Below are positions 32,666 to 45,030 of a stretch of DNA of 64,000 nucleotides, piece after piece. Numbering within the stretch: position 1 is the stretch's first letter; each line of letters starts with the position of its first letter. Source of the DNA: Peromyscus leucopus (Eukaryota; Chordata; Mammalia; Rodentia; Cricetidae); NCBI RefSeq assembly GCF_004664715.2, contig NC_051074.1, forward strand, positions 18,601,558 to 18,665,557, in the 5' to 3' direction. Made by a program: the position numbers and the translations under genes. The notes beneath the pieces are model-generated. The model was not told the origin of the DNA. It saw nothing but the letters and a program-made list of their open reading frames with translations, and did not search any database.

Positions 32666-34649
32666 TCAGGAACTTCAGTCACAAATGCCTTTCACGTTCT
32701 TTCCAAAGACTCCTGTTACACCTGAGGGGAGCGCTGCCTTTTTCAAGTGTTCAAGGCAGTGTTTGTAGACAGGTACAAAGTTTCCATTCCAAGGTGGGAG
32801 CCGCGAGAATGGAGCCTGGGGCACATCAAGGGTTTCTTGGCAGGTTTGGAGCAGTGTTGGGGGGCCTCCCAGAAGGTGGCCTCTGAAGAGCTGGGGAACT
32901 CAGACTCTTCAAATGGAGCCAAAGAGAACCCGGCTCTAAATGGTGTTCTCTCTGCTCTTTAAAACGTTGAAAAAGCAGAGCCAGAGAGAGTCTCTCACTA
33001 AATCAGAATAATGTGAGCTTTATAGCGTACAACATGGCGTGGGAGTTGTCCACCAATATTGAGAGAGGCAGAGATGAGCCATCTATATCCCAGGAAGGAG
33101 GTCGAACGGGCTGGATTATAAACAAAACCCTTATAATGACAAAAACAAATACATTGAATGCTGTCCAAGGGCAAATCAGCAAATAAAAAGGGAGACGCAG
33201 CTGCCCTGGTATGGCTCCAGAAGTTAAGATTGATTGCTTTGCATGTGGTATGAGAGAAGTTGTGTGCAATGTACTTCGTAGTTCGGCTTCTAATCACACC
33301 ATGCCTGGCATGGGCCGTGGTCGCTGATCCCGAGTGCTCACGGCCAAGCCTCAGCAGATAAGGGAAATGGATGCATGCTGGAGAGCATCCCATTCATTTG
33401 TGGTCACAATGAAATCACTCGTCTTGTCTTGGGATTCTTCTCTGAGTGTGGGGAAAAAAAGAGACAAAAGCATCGCCTGGGGTCTGCAAGGTCCTCTTAA
33501 ACCTGAAATTAGGGGCCTGGAATCTGCAGCTCTACCTGGTAATGTTTCAGGCACCTGGCTGGCTTCTCTCCCTGCCTGTTCTAATTGCTCCCAGGTGCTC
33601 AAAACTCTCTTTAAATAAACACACTTTCCCCTCCCGGTCAAAAGGATTCTCGTATTAAGGTGTCAATGACTGATACAGCAGGCTGCTTTCCAGAGCTAGG
33701 TTTTGATTAAAGGAACATGCAATAGGTCATGAAGTTAGTCTTGGTAGCTGAAGTAGGCTTCAGAGAAAGGAAGGAGATGCCATGTTGAGGGGTGACAGAA
33801 AATGGAAAGAAAGAATTTGCCAAAATTGGTCAGTTCAGATTTTATTTTTTTTTGCATAGGGTCAATCTTATCTAAAATAATGAAATGGCTTTGCTGAGCT
33901 GAATGGAGGTGTCATTCATAATAACCTACTGAGTTGATATATATATATATATATATCATATTATTAGCCATGCCACTAACAAAACTCCAAAGAAAACACC
34001 TAAAAACATTGAGCTGTTCCCAGCTGTCTTTCTGGGTTATGCAGCATTCAAGGAAAATAACCCAAACCTGCCCAAGAGAACTCAAGGCTGATTTTACAGG
34101 ACTGTGGTCAGAAATTGTTTGACTCACCCTGCCTGGACCTTTGGCAACTGGAAAGTCCCAACATGTTCTTAGCCAAGATCAGAATAGATGGGGCAGGTCT
34201 CTCCTCATTATGAATGCAACATGATTCCCATGAAAGTACCAGCAAACATAGTCTGGACCTAAACAAACCGATTTTAAAGTTTAAAGAGAAAAACAGGCAA
34301 AATAGCCTGGACGTTTCTGAAGGACAATTGGAAAGGGTGAGGGTGTTAGAGATGCTCTTTAGCAGATATTCAGACATAATAAAAACTCTCAAGATTCAAA
34401 CTTTGTGGGGCTGCCATTCAAACCAACCACTGGCAGAACACAGAAATACAGGAAATGAATCTGACTTACATGGTGTGTAGTTCATGACCCAAAACTGGGC
34501 CTTGTGGACAGGTGTTGAAACAACTGAGTATCATGTGGCCAAGAATTAAATGGGAGCTGTGCTTGTCCCTGTACTATACGATCAGTGTCTTACATGCAGT
34601 CATAAGCATAAAGAAAACACACGGACAATTCTCTTGGATCTTAGCTTAG
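32666..34649. other. Unassigned unique sequence
   Basis: No interspersed repeat is recognised over 2 kb; (AT)n occurs at 33938-33957. Overlapping frames on both strands at 32998-33658 (up to 131 codons) have no recognisable features. Confidence 0.35.
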
Positions 34650-35110
34650 GAAAGGTCTTTCTATCTGTGCCAAAAATTCAGAGTCCATAAGGAAAAGATT
34701 GATAAATTTGACTATATTAAAAAATGTGCACCCTCTCCACGCAAATGTAGTGAAAAAAAAAAGTCACAAGAAGAGAGAGGATTGCAGCTCCCATACAGTG
34801 CTAATTTCTCTATTTAAAGAACTTCTAGAAAAGAGAAAAGGCTAACAAACCAAATATAAAAAATGAACAAATGATAGGAGCAAATGCTTCGTAGAAAAAG
34901 AAACATGAAGCAAACTAACTGTTCGTCAGGATTATCATTGTTGCTCGTGATGACCTCAATCAATTAAAACCACACGGAAAGGACTTCTCCCTGAAAGACT
35001 CAGTCCAAACGGTGGACAACAAATTCCAATGGTGAGGCTGGAAGATTAGGTCTCTCATTCTCTGCTGGTCAGAATAACTCCCTGCAAGAGGTAACTTGAC
35101 AGGGACCTTC
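34650..35110 (+). mobile_element. Old L1 ORF2 3' fragment
   Basis: GGAAAAGATTGATAAATTTG and ACTATATTAAAAAATGTGC, then AAGAACTTCTAGAAAAGAG, AAAAAATGAACAAATGATAG, GAAACATGAAGCAAACTAAC and CAATTAAAACCACACGGAAA follow the end of mammalian L1 ORF2 in order. Stops and indels break every frame. Confidence 0.7.
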
Positions 35111-35280
35111 AAATTAATGCATCCACCATGTTTCCACCGTCAGCCACAAAGGAGCAAAACAAAAACAATCTGATGATCTCTTGCCCTAAATAATGGAGAC
35201 AATTTTTAGAAGGATGAAACACAAAATATTTGAGATGGAAATCTAGAGTCATTGAACAGCCCATAGCATGGGATAACTTG

Positions 35281-35757
35281 TTAATTAGATGTGTTGACTT
35301 GACTGGGCCACCAATCGAGATAGCTGGGCGAGCATTAGCATGTGCTGTTAGAGTGTTTCTGAATGAGATCGACATTTGAACTGGTGGGCTGAATACAGCA
35401 GGTTGCTTTCCTTAAAGTGAGTGGGCCTTATCCAATCACTTGAAGATGTGAATAAAATAAGAAAGGTAAGAAACTGAGTCTCATTCTCTCAACCTCTCTG
35501 CCCTCCCCACCTGACTTTGGGCATACTGTCTTCAAGCTTGGACACTGTGGGTTTTTCTTACCTTTGGACAGTAACCGGCAATCTACTTTACTTGAGTGTG
35601 GAGACTGCTCACCTGAACATCACTCAATGCTCCTAAGACTCCAGCTTGCCCACTGCAGACATGCAAGGCCTTCCATAATTATGTGGCCAGATTCCTTAAG
35701 CTTCTTTCTGATGGTTATCTATCCTATTGATTCCTTTCGACATGTTCTTCCCTAATA
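35281..35757 (-). mobile_element. MLT2-type (ERVL) LTR
   Basis: Plus strand reads as an inverted MLT2: ATGTGTTGACTTGACTGGGC, AGAGTGTTTCTGAATGAGAT, CATTTGAACTGGTGGGCTGA, GTGAGTGGGCCTTATCCAAT, CACTTGAAGATGTGAATAAA, and a terminal TCTATCCTATTGATTCCTTT. Order is complete, divergence high. Confidence 0.75.
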
Positions 35758-36079
35758 TAACCGTGAGTGTGACAGCAGACAAATGAACGAGATGAGCCTA
35801 CGGTCGCCCCAGCCTGCTGCCTAGAAAGAATTTCTAGGCTGTAGTCCAAGAAGGGGGTTCCAAACAGCACAGAAGCATAAAAGAACTTCAAAATTCAGAG
35901 AAGCAAGGGAGAGTGGGATTCTCGGGGCAAAGTACCAGTGACATGAAAGCCCAGAGATCAGAGTTCTCCCAAGTCTTCATCTAAGAACTCTCCAAAAGTT
36001 GGTGTCAGTTCTGGGAGCCTCTTTAGAGGTACCTATGTTGATTCTTGACTTTGGATACCATCTTCCACATGGTGGTGCC
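35758..36079. other. Unassigned sequence
   Basis: About 320 bases between an MLT2 and a younger LTR. Nothing is recognised. Confidence 0.4.
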
Positions 36080-36085
36080 CCCTAC

Positions 36086-36436
36086 TGTAGCTGGAGAATT
36101 TCTCTGCAGCTTCTGCCAAGTCCCGCCAGTCCCGGAGCCCACTTATAAAATAAACACACAGACTCTTACATTATTTAAACTGCTTGGCCATTAGCTCAGG
36201 CCTATCATTGTCTAGCTCTTACTCTTCTATTTAGCCCATTTCTATTAATCTATACTTTGCCACGTGGCTTGTGGCTTATTGGTACCTTACAACTTCCTTG
36301 TCCTGGCAGCGGCTCCAGGCAGTCTCTTCCTTCCTTTCCTGTTTCCTCCATTCTCCTTTCTGTTAGTCCCGCCTATAATTCCTGTCTGGCTATTGGCCAA
36401 TCAGTGTTTTATTTATATAGAGTGATATCCACAGCA
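36086..36436 (-). mobile_element. Solo LTR with exact 6-bp TSD (family A, copy 2)
   Basis: Ends TGTAGCTGGAG and TATCCACAGCA, inverted relative to 21623. An exact duplication CCCTAC flanks it (36080-36085 and 36437-36442). Shared internal landmarks include TATACTTTGCCACGTGGC, TGTTAGTCCCGCCTATAATT and TTGGCCAATCAGTGTTTTAT. About 351 bases, shorter than the other two copies. Confidence 0.9.
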
Positions 36437-36442
36437 CCCTAC

Positions 36443-38808
36443 ACCACAACCACTACCTTTTCTAGCACACAGCTTGAGAATTACCCATGGCTTTGGCTCT
36501 CAAGGCAAACCTGGCTGTGACCTACTGGCACATGTGTACTTATATATAACAGGGTGACGTACCGGGCTCTTTGACCATTTCCTGTTTTTACCTGTTGTAG
36601 ACGTCAGTTTCCTTCAAAATACAAATCCATGAATTGTCAGGAGTCCTAGACTTTGAGTAGGGGAGCTCATTGTGGGAGTCGGTCTGTCATATAATCTCCA
36701 GGATTTGTTTTCGTCTTCACAGAATGAAGTTGCTTCTCTATGTGATCCCTCACACCCCTTTGGTTCTGGAAATCTATGCAAATTTCTGATAATAATGCAT
36801 CACCGTTGCAAAGATTTACAACGCTTCAGGATAAGGCAGAATTGCGTTGGTTCCCAAAACGTATAGTTATGCTACTTAATTTTACAATGAGATTTAATTA
36901 AATCTCCCTTCCTGCTATCAGAAGCCCCCAATGAAATAATTGTCTTTGCAAGTCGTGCTGAGCAGTAATGTTCTGCTTGGGCACTCGGTCCCAGTGTGTT
37001 CATGTAATAGAGGGAGACTGATGGACAAGGCTATATTCACTGGAGAGAGGGACATAATATTTTCCACCAGAAACCTGTTTCCATTCTCACTCGGTGGCCC
37101 CCAAAGCCCTCATCGAAGAGCTGTGGCACCAGGCACCAGCTAAGTGTCAAGGGACGTATTTAGTCCAATGGATAAATTTCGTTCTTTTGGCTGTCTCAGA
37201 CAGGTGGGCCCATCTGAAGCAAGTGTTACAAATTGGACTTTTTCATATAGCCTGTTGAAATATCCAGTGCCCCTAGAACCCTGTAGCCAACAGGGAGCTG
37301 TCTGAAATAGCCACATTTTTACTCATCCTTTAGCTGAAGCAAACCTTCAAACATAAACTCAAGTCTTCGAGGGCACGGAGTAGATTTGTGAGCCTCCCTT
37401 GAGGCTGTTGGCTCCCAAAGCTGGGAATGTGTTATATGAAAAAAAAAATGCCTTTTTTTGCCATCTGTGAAGGAAAAACATTCTTCATATGTTTAACTGT
37501 TTCAAATTGCCATATGTGACACACACACACACACACACCATTCCTGTTTGATGGTTGGGATGGAGTCTGTAATCAGACTTTGGGCGCCTCCAATTCCTCG
37601 CTTTTTTTCTTTCAAGCGGACCATAGGTGAAAAGCTTACAGGTTTATACCCACCCAGAAATAGAGCAATTTTCATGTTGAGGCTGACTTAGCCTGGGCAG
37701 TTTCCTGGAATTTCAACCGTCTGCTGCAATTCTCCTCTCCCCTCCCAACCATTCACCTAAAGTGCCCCCGACGCTGCCACAAAATTACAAACATCTGACA
37801 TCCCAAACCACAGCAAAAAGGGCACTGGCATGCTAGTTACATCGCTTTGTTTTATGAGAAGACGAGATGGGTTGAGAGAGAGGCGGGAAGGAATACACTC
37901 CGGGGCTCTTCTAACCTCAGCTGCCCCTGATCAGCTCTGCGGGAAGAAGGGATAGACATCTTTCACATTCGATTATTATTTGGTCAACTAGCAATCCGGA
38001 GCTTTCCTTACTTCTCTACCGTTCATCTCTTCCTCCAAAACCCTTTGAGGATGAAAGCAGAACGCTTCCCAGCATCCCCTGCGGGATCGGTTTGACCTCC
38101 TCCTCTCACCGTGATTAAGGAACTGCCAACGTCTGAGGTGCTAACCCCCAGAAGCCATTATTTCTATATTTGAAGGAAATCCTCCGGTGAAGGACCTGTT
38201 TGACAGACACAAAGGAATTGCTAACCACGTCCCTTTCAGAGCAGATGTCGGACGGTGTCGGCTGCCTACTCTACATCCTCCAAACCGCCTCACTGGAAGA
38301 CACAGGTGTTTCTTTGGCCGAGTCGATATTGATCAATTCCACCTGCAGAGGGCTTCCGTTTAGTTGTGATCCTGTGATTCTGGCTAAGAGGAGGACACCG
38401 GTGGTTTGGGACATCTACATGGGCTGTTTTAGAAAGCTTCCCTAGTGTTCCCCCGAGGTCCGGTTCTCTCTACTTGAAGCTACATGGTGATCCTGTGACT
38501 GCCCACTCCTTTGAATTCAGGCAGAGAACTGGTAAAGAGGATGTTCTTCGTATCACCTCAGGGCAGCAGACTTAATGGCAGGGTTAGCTTAAAAGTCCTC
38601 TCTGTCCACAATGAAATTTGCAGTTCTAAAGATGAGAGCTTCACTTAGTCTGGATCCATTTGTGAGCCAGAGAATCTGTGTGTGATGGAACTCAAGCAAG
38701 CAATGTACTTACATTGTTTTACGTCAGTAAGATTTGGGGCTATTTGTTACTACATAAACTATTCTATGCAACATTGCTTCCTTTAAAAAAAAATCAAACA
38801 AACAAACA
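36443..38808. other. Unique sequence with a possible conserved block at 36850-37000
   Basis: No interspersed repeat is recognised. Short (CA)n at 37519-37538. The stretch around GAGATTTAATTAAATCTCCC (an AT-centred palindrome near 36889-36906) is repeat-free and enhancer-like. Frames at 38200-38445 and 36940-37143 have no recognisable features. Confidence 0.35.
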
Positions 38809-38960
38809 GCCAGGCATTGGTGGCAGACGCCTTTAATTCCAGCACTCAGGAGGCAGAGCCAGGCGGATCTCTGTGAGTTCAAGGCCAGCCTGGGCTCCAG
38901 AGTGAGTTCCAGGAAAGGCGCAAAGCTACACAGAGAAACCCTGTCTTGAAAAACAAAGCA
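38809..38960 (+). mobile_element. B1 SINE
   Basis: GCCAGGCATTGGTGGCAGAC, CTTTAATTCCAGCACTCAGG, AGGCGGATCTCTGTGAGTTC, CCAGGAAAGGCGCAAAGC and ACCCTGTCTTGAAAAAC. Same 3' variant as the copies at 5517, 22074 and 60873. Flanks are A-rich and a target duplication is not clear. Confidence 0.92.
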
Positions 38961-40312
38961 AACAACACACAAAACAGGTATAAGATACCAAAATAAATGA
39001 CCACCTTTCTGACCCTGAATTCTACATAACCCAAGATGCATATTGTAAGTGAGAGGAGGCTAGCAACCCATACAAAACCTCCAAACAGAACCCTTCATAG
39101 CAGGGCCACTGGATCAAGTCTGGGAGAGTCTGTCACCAGTTTTTATATGTGAGGTAATAAAAAAAAGTCTCATTGTGTTTCTCTGTTGTGGTGGCAAAAT
39201 ATTAAAAAAAACAATTTCTAAAAGGTAATGTCTTTGTGGCTCACATTTTCGGACCGAGGCCAGCTGGCTCCACCCCCCACCCCCACCCCCCACCCCCGGG
39301 CCTGGGTTGGGCAGAGCACGATGATGGTAGAGGACTCTGATCTGTCCTGGTACTTGGATGCAAAGAGGCAGAGAGGATGCAAAGACAGACTCTTCAAAGG
39401 CAACTACATTCTCTAAGCAGGCTCTGCCTCCTAAGAGCCTATTTACCTCTGACTTCAATGAAACACTGATAAAGTCAGTATCTCATGACCCAGTCACACT
39501 GGCAGTGGGGGACCAAGCCTTAGGTGCACGAGCATTTCCTGCACTGGTCCAGGTGGGAGCGGGGAGGAGTTCAGAATTTTAATGAAACCACACACATTTC
39601 CTGGAACTCCGGTTCCACTTGGTCTCTGTGGTGTTTGCTGGTGCCACTCTTACTACGACCGGGAGTTCAACAACTCTCTGAGACGTAAACCTCCATTTCT
39701 TCAGTCCTTTCACTTTTTCCAAATTTAGTCCCTTGACAAATGTGTTTTCTGTGCGTGGATTCTATGCCAGACATTGCGATAACCACGGAGAGTATCACAT
39801 AATTGTCGTCAAAGAAGGGACGGAATGCTTTGGCAGGGAAGCAAGAGAGAGAAATTAACAGCCACCTACCTGTATCTACCCCTGTGCCCTGCAGATACCC
39901 CACCAATGGTTACCACATTGTCTTCTGAGCACCCTCTACCCATCACGGCCACGGCCTGTGGTCCATGCTAGCAGGCTGCACCTGTCCTGTGTGCTCAATG
40001 ATTTACCACCAAGCTACCAACCCTGGCAGTGACTTAACCCTCTGAGGGTGCTTCGAGATTGATTAGAAGCTTTTCCCAAACCCTGCACTCTGCCGCATGG
40101 TGGTGTGTTTCTCTGACCACCTCGACCAAAGACTGATACAGAAGAGTCCTTTCCCTGCGGGGTGACTTCCAAGGTATTCATCACAAGGGCTGGAAAACGA
40201 CCCATGTAACCTTTCCTTGGTACCTCATTCTGGGGTCAAAGGTCTTCCCGAGCTTCAGATGGCGTGTGTTGTCTAGAAGCAGAAGCTTGGACTGTAAGAT
40301 TTGCCTTGAAGA
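38961..40312. other. Unassigned sequence with a quadruplex-type tract
   Basis: At 39273-39297 the plus strand has four C tracts (6, 5, 6, 5) separated by single A, immediately followed by GGG. The minus strand therefore carries an ideal G-quadruplex motif with one-base loops. Otherwise nothing is recognised. Confidence 0.5.
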
Positions 40313-40640
40313 AAGGCTGGGGAGATGGCTCAGTCATGTGCGCTATGCTAACAAGAGGACCAGAGTCCAGCTCTCCAGAACCTACGTAAATGCTGGGCTG
40401 GTATGGTGGCCCATCCATAGTCCCAGCCTCGGAAGCAGAGGCAGGGGATCCCTGGAACAAGCTGGCCATTGAGACTGACCATATCAACACGTTCTGGGTT
40501 TGATCCAGAGAACTTGCCTCAAAAGCACAAGATAGACAAACAACCAAGGAAGATTTGGGGCATCAACGGTGGGTCTCCACATGTGTTAGAATGTTTACAC
40601 ATCTACCTGCACACACCTGTACCCACAAACAAGCATGTGT
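40313..40640 (+). mobile_element. Composite tRNA-head/B1-body SINE
   Basis: Head GGCTGGGGAGATGGCTCAGT, then AGGACCAGAGTCCAGCTCTC, a B1-like body (GGTATGGTGGCCCATCC, TAGTCCCAGCCTCGGAAGC) and a tail rich in CACACC that leads into a CA microsatellite. Same type as the inverted copy at 15105-15418. Confidence 0.65.
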
Positions 40641-40647
40641 ATAGGCA

Positions 40648-40649
<2 letters not shown>

Positions 40650-40685
<36 letters not shown>

Positions 40686-40688
40686 GTG

Positions 40689-40722
<34 letters not shown>
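40650..40722 (+). repeat. (CA)n microsatellite with a CGCG interruption
   Basis: Two CA arrays are separated by GCGTGCGCGCGC. The alternating purine-pyrimidine run is Z-DNA-prone. Confidence 0.95.
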
Positions 40723-40726
<4 letters not shown>

Positions 40727-42521
40727 GAAGAAAAGATTAAAAAAAAACATTTAAAAATAATCGTGAAGAATATGAGGAGGATGTTTTGCCCCAAGTAAGG
40801 CAGAGAAAGCAGGACTAGGCAGAGTGGAGCTGTGATGTAGACCCAGCTAAACCTCAGCCAACCCAGAGAGTGCTATGAAGCGAATGTTGGCCATCAGAGT
40901 ATTCTGTGGTGTGTTGACATGCTCCCTGTGACCCAACCCAGGCACCAAGTGAGAGGTGCCCTGCAAAGAGTGTGATGTCACACGAGGCAGTCCTCTGGAG
41001 CTGGAGTAGCTCGTAAGAAAGCTGACAAGGGAGTGATGTATCTCCTGCGTGCTTGGCCACTGAGTGTGGATCATGGCCTGCCCTTTGGGTGGCTTGACTT
41101 ACCTTGTGCGTGTGTCCACAGAACAGGAATTTCAGGATTGCTGTGCCTTAATTACATCCCCTCCTGTGAGTACCTGATCAGAGGAGGCGATGTGGGAGCC
41201 CACAGCTGATCTCAAGCTACTGTTCTCCATCATTGCGTCTAGATTTCACATAGTTTGTCGCTAATGGGGCCTAGTTGACATGCCAAGAGTTGTATTTTGG
41301 AGGGGGCACACTGCTCCAAAGATAACAGACTTTGCTGCAAAACTTCAAAAGTTTGTGAAGGCGTTCTCTAGTGAGGAGTTTGTACAAGCCTTTGGGTTAT
41401 CCACTCAGGTGTTCATATTCAGCGGATTCAGTTCCCATGTTTTCCTACCTAGGGGCCTGACTCCAGGTTAGCAGTCGTGTCTTTGCTAGTCTAGCTATCC
41501 TGATTTAAAATCTTGAGGTTGAATCTGGCTCTCTGTGCTTTATAGTTGCAAATGAGAACATCATTTTGGGCCTACAAATTTTCATCTCTGGCTTTCTGTT
41601 GCCCATGACTCCAATTAGCTATTTATGTTCTTTTTTGTAGACTGTGACACTTAGCAATAAACCTTCTAGCTCCAGCGTCCCCACAGCTACATCTTTACGG
41701 GTTTAAGGTACCCTACAGTTTATTTGACTGGCTTCTTCCCTTGTACCCATCTACCATTCCAATTCACAGCTGATGGAAAGTTTTAACAATAGGGCCGCAC
41801 GCTGTGGAGGTTATTTGTGCTCTACCTGTCACCAGAAAACAGGTGCTAATTGCCAGCCAGAAAGCAAGTGATTCAGCTTCAGCACTCTGACTTCTCACCA
41901 CCTGCTTTCTCAGGCGTCTCAGAACCAACTGTCTCCAGGCTGCCTCTTCAGCAGCCAGAAGCAATCGCTAACCGATATTTCTTAGCGATTCATCCTTACA
42001 AAGGCAAGGCTGGGGGCGGAGCAAGAAAACATGGATCACAGGATAGAGGCTCAGCCAAGCTATGCCTCACTTTGTGGGGTGCTCTAGAATGGGCATTGCC
42101 TATCAGTATGTTGTTGGACTTCCCTGAAGGAATGTGGTAGTGGTTGACGTGGTTTCCACAGCTGAGACCAATGCTGAAACCATGAAAGCCTCCGCCAGGG
42201 GTTCTGCCAGCTGCAGTCAGATTGAGAACTGGTCCACAGGCTCCTCCCAGCAGGGGATTTCTGAATTACACATTAACTACCACCAGCCTCATCCAGTGAC
42301 GTAAGGGACCTCAAAAAGCCACAGTGGCATTAAGCAGGACCGAAGGGGGACCCAAACCATAGATCAAGCCATATATTTTCCCATGGAAAGACAGTAAGAG
42401 GGTAAAGAATAATCATGCAAGTTTAGAAGTAAAGAGCAGAGGTACCATGGCCATCTAAGGAGCGGCAGCACGGATATTTAACCCCTCTTCCTTGGTTCCC
42501 TCCTTTTTCTCAACACTCATG
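40723..42521. other. Unassigned unique sequence
   Basis: No gene or interspersed repeat is recognised. Frames at 41764-42140 overlap on both strands with no recognisable features. Confidence 0.4.
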
Positions 42522-43118
42522 TGTTGTGGAATATTACTTTAACTGTGTAAAGGTGTGTTACATTTGTTTATGCTATGAAGTGTTACTTTGTGTAAAGATG
42601 TGTTACATTTGTTTATGGTGCAGAATATTACTTTAACTGTGTAAAGATGTGTTGCATTTGTTTATGCTGCATTTGTTTAACTAGGTAAAGATGTGTTACA
42701 TTTGTCTAATGATGTAAAGACATATTGCTGTTTCGCTTTGCCTGCCTAAGGCACCTGATTGGTCTAATAAAAAGCTGAACGGCCAATAGCTAGGCAGTAG
42801 AGGGATGGGTGGGGCAGGCGGGCAGAGAGGATAAAGAGGAGAGAAGCGCATGAGAGGGGAGAAGAGAACTAGGCAGAGAGAGACGGAGACATCCTGGGCC
42901 AGCCAGGCAACTGCCAGCCAGCTAGACAGAGTAGGACATACAGACAGAAAGAAAGGTAGAAAGCCCTGAGGCAAAGCGTAGGGGAAGAGAAACAGGTTAA
43001 GTTATAAGAGCTAGCAAGAAATGAGCCTAAGCTTTGCCGAGCACCCATAATTAATAACAAGTCTCTCGTGTGTCATGATTTGGGAGCTGGTTGGTGGCCC
43101 CAAAGATAGCTTGCTACA
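42522..43118 (+). mobile_element. Solo LTR (family B, copy 2)
   Basis: Starts TGTTGTGGAATATTAC, ends AGCTTGCTACA. Flanks CTCATG (42516-42521) and CTCGTG (43119-43124) match at 5 of 6. The first 200 bases hold about four related units of 42-50 bases containing AAAGATGTGTTACATTTGTT. Then come TGGTCTAATAAAAAGCTGAA and GGCCAATAGCTAGGCAG. Inverted relative to 30146-30716. Confidence 0.87.
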
Positions 43119-43124
43119 CTCGTG

Positions 43125-44119
43125 TTTTTCAAATCAAGTCCCAGAATAAGAACACTTGGCCTTAGAATTTACCTAACACATCCTTGAAAACAACCAGCCA
43201 TATCTGTTTGGATCTTCCAGTTTCTCCAAAAGTTTGGATTTTCCAGGTTTCTGCAAACTTGTGGGTCAAGACATGGTTTCTCTTCCCTATATTTGGAAAT
43301 CCAAATAGGAAAAGTAGAAATTTTAATCTTTTTTTGTGTATAGTAAAGCCAGAGAGTCCCACTTTTGGTCCCATTATCTCCCCTCTCCCCTAGCCACATT
43401 GGGCCCACTCCATACTAACCACTCTGTGGAGATGACCAACAGTATCCTCCCTCTTATGTGACTAACCACAGAAATCCAGCAGCACCCTTCTCTCCAGGTC
43501 TACAACACTGCATGTTTTCCAAAACTAAGAGCACTTAAAGTGCAAGGATTACTCTGAAAAAGTCCCTAATTAATAAATGTTCTACATTTTTATGTGGGAA
43601 TGTTTAATATTTAATTTTTCAATAATTTTATCATTTATAATTTATTAAATTTATTTTGTGGCTTGTATTTATTAAAAATTGATATACTTCCTATTTCTTT
43701 TACTCCACTGTTAGGTTATTTTTATGCCAAAAAAAAATGAGCAAAAGCCACTGCTTTTAAGTCCTAGAACTTTTTTCTTAAAGCCTCTGTTGGAGCATAT
43801 TACGACTCTAATATCCTAGGGCTCTCCTGTGATATTTCTCCCAGCATTGCCTTGGTGGATGTTGTATTTGTGCAGGTTAGGGGATCATCAGTCAACCTTT
43901 CAGAATAGGGCTAACCTGGTCTGCTTCCCCCTCTCCCCCCAGTGATCTGAGCCCAGGCTTTGCTGTGACGTTCAGTTCCATGCTGTAGGACTGGTCTGAA
44001 CTGAGAGAGGTCTTGGTCCACAAGCCACAGACTCTGTCTCAGCATGGATCATTGGCTCTCTGAGACTGAGGAGGTCTCAGAGTCTCCGGTCACAGTCAGG
44101 CAAAAAAGGGTAAGGGCTA
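43125..44119. other. Unassigned sequence, AT-rich at 43560-43760
   Basis: No gene or repeat is recognised. Short overlapping frames at 43162-43408 on both strands have no recognisable features. Confidence 0.4.
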
Positions 44120-44125
44120 GATAAA

Positions 44126-44187
<62 letters not shown>

Positions 44188-44244
44188 AGGGAGGGAGGGA
44201 AGAAAGAAAGAAAGAAAGGGAAAGAAAGGAAGGAAGGAAAGAAA

Positions 44245-44302
<58 letters not shown>

Positions 44303-44310
44303 AGAAAGAA
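44120..44310 (+). repeat. (GA)n(GAAA)n purine tract
   Basis: About 190 bases with no pyrimidine interruption: around 27 GA units, then GGGA, AAGG and about 12 GAAA units. Minus-strand Ser/Leu and Phe/Leu frames here are artefacts. Confidence 0.96.
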
Positions 44311-44924
44311 TAAGACATTTACAAGTAACTGTCTTCACCTTTCATAAGCAAATGTTTTCACAGAACATGTCTGATGTCTGGTCTGTGGTCTGGATCCAGC
44401 CAGTTTGTACCACCCAAGAGGCAGGCTTGAGACTTTGAGATGTAGTTGAATATAGAGAAATTTGCCCATCTAGGTAGAGGGAATGCTATTTAAACTTCTT
44501 TCCATAGCGGGGTTTAGAGGCAGCCCAAGTGGTGATTAATGTCAGGAGGTAAAGCAAGTCTTAAATGGAGAGGGACCCCAGCCTAAAATGCATCCGGCAG
44601 ACAGCATGTCCAGCTCATTCCCTGTGCAAATGTTTATTGACCATTTACTGCGGGAGATGCCCGTGAGGTCGGCTGAAGAGGAGGTGGCTAGGGCTGAGAC
44701 GGCCATGGCAGTCCAGTTGGCAGCATGAGCAGCCGAGGAGAGGCCTGACCTCTGCTACCCTCGCATTCCAGCTTTGAAAGTCCATCAAACAGAGCTGTGA
44801 AGTGCTGTGCGGTGCTGGGTTAGAAATACGATATAAAATCGTGAATGTCAAAAGGTACCACTCAACCATATTTGACGCTATTTCATGGCTACTTGTGAAC
44901 ATGCCTTCTCACCCCTACCGGAAC
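44311..44924. other. Unassigned sequence
   Basis: CAAATGTTTATTGACCATTT near 44627 hints at a further L2/MIR scrap. No gene is recognised. Confidence 0.4.
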
Positions 44925-45030
44925 TGAGGGCAGAGTTCACATCTGTTTTTGCTTTATTCCTGCCATCCTGCACAGTGCCTTGCTCATGGCAACCCTCATT
45001 TAGATGTCCGAATAAACTGATGTTCATTCC
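44925..45030 (+). mobile_element. L2-type LINE 3' fragment
   Basis: ACTGAGGGCAGAGTTCACAT, TTTGCTTTATTCCTGCCATC, CTGCACAGTGCCTTGCTCAT and CGAATAAACTGATG follow the L2 3' end order. Confidence 0.6.

Noticed and set aside
32998..33393. 131-codon minus-strand frame
   Set aside because: Overlaps another minus-strand frame and plus-strand frames, with no recognisable domain.
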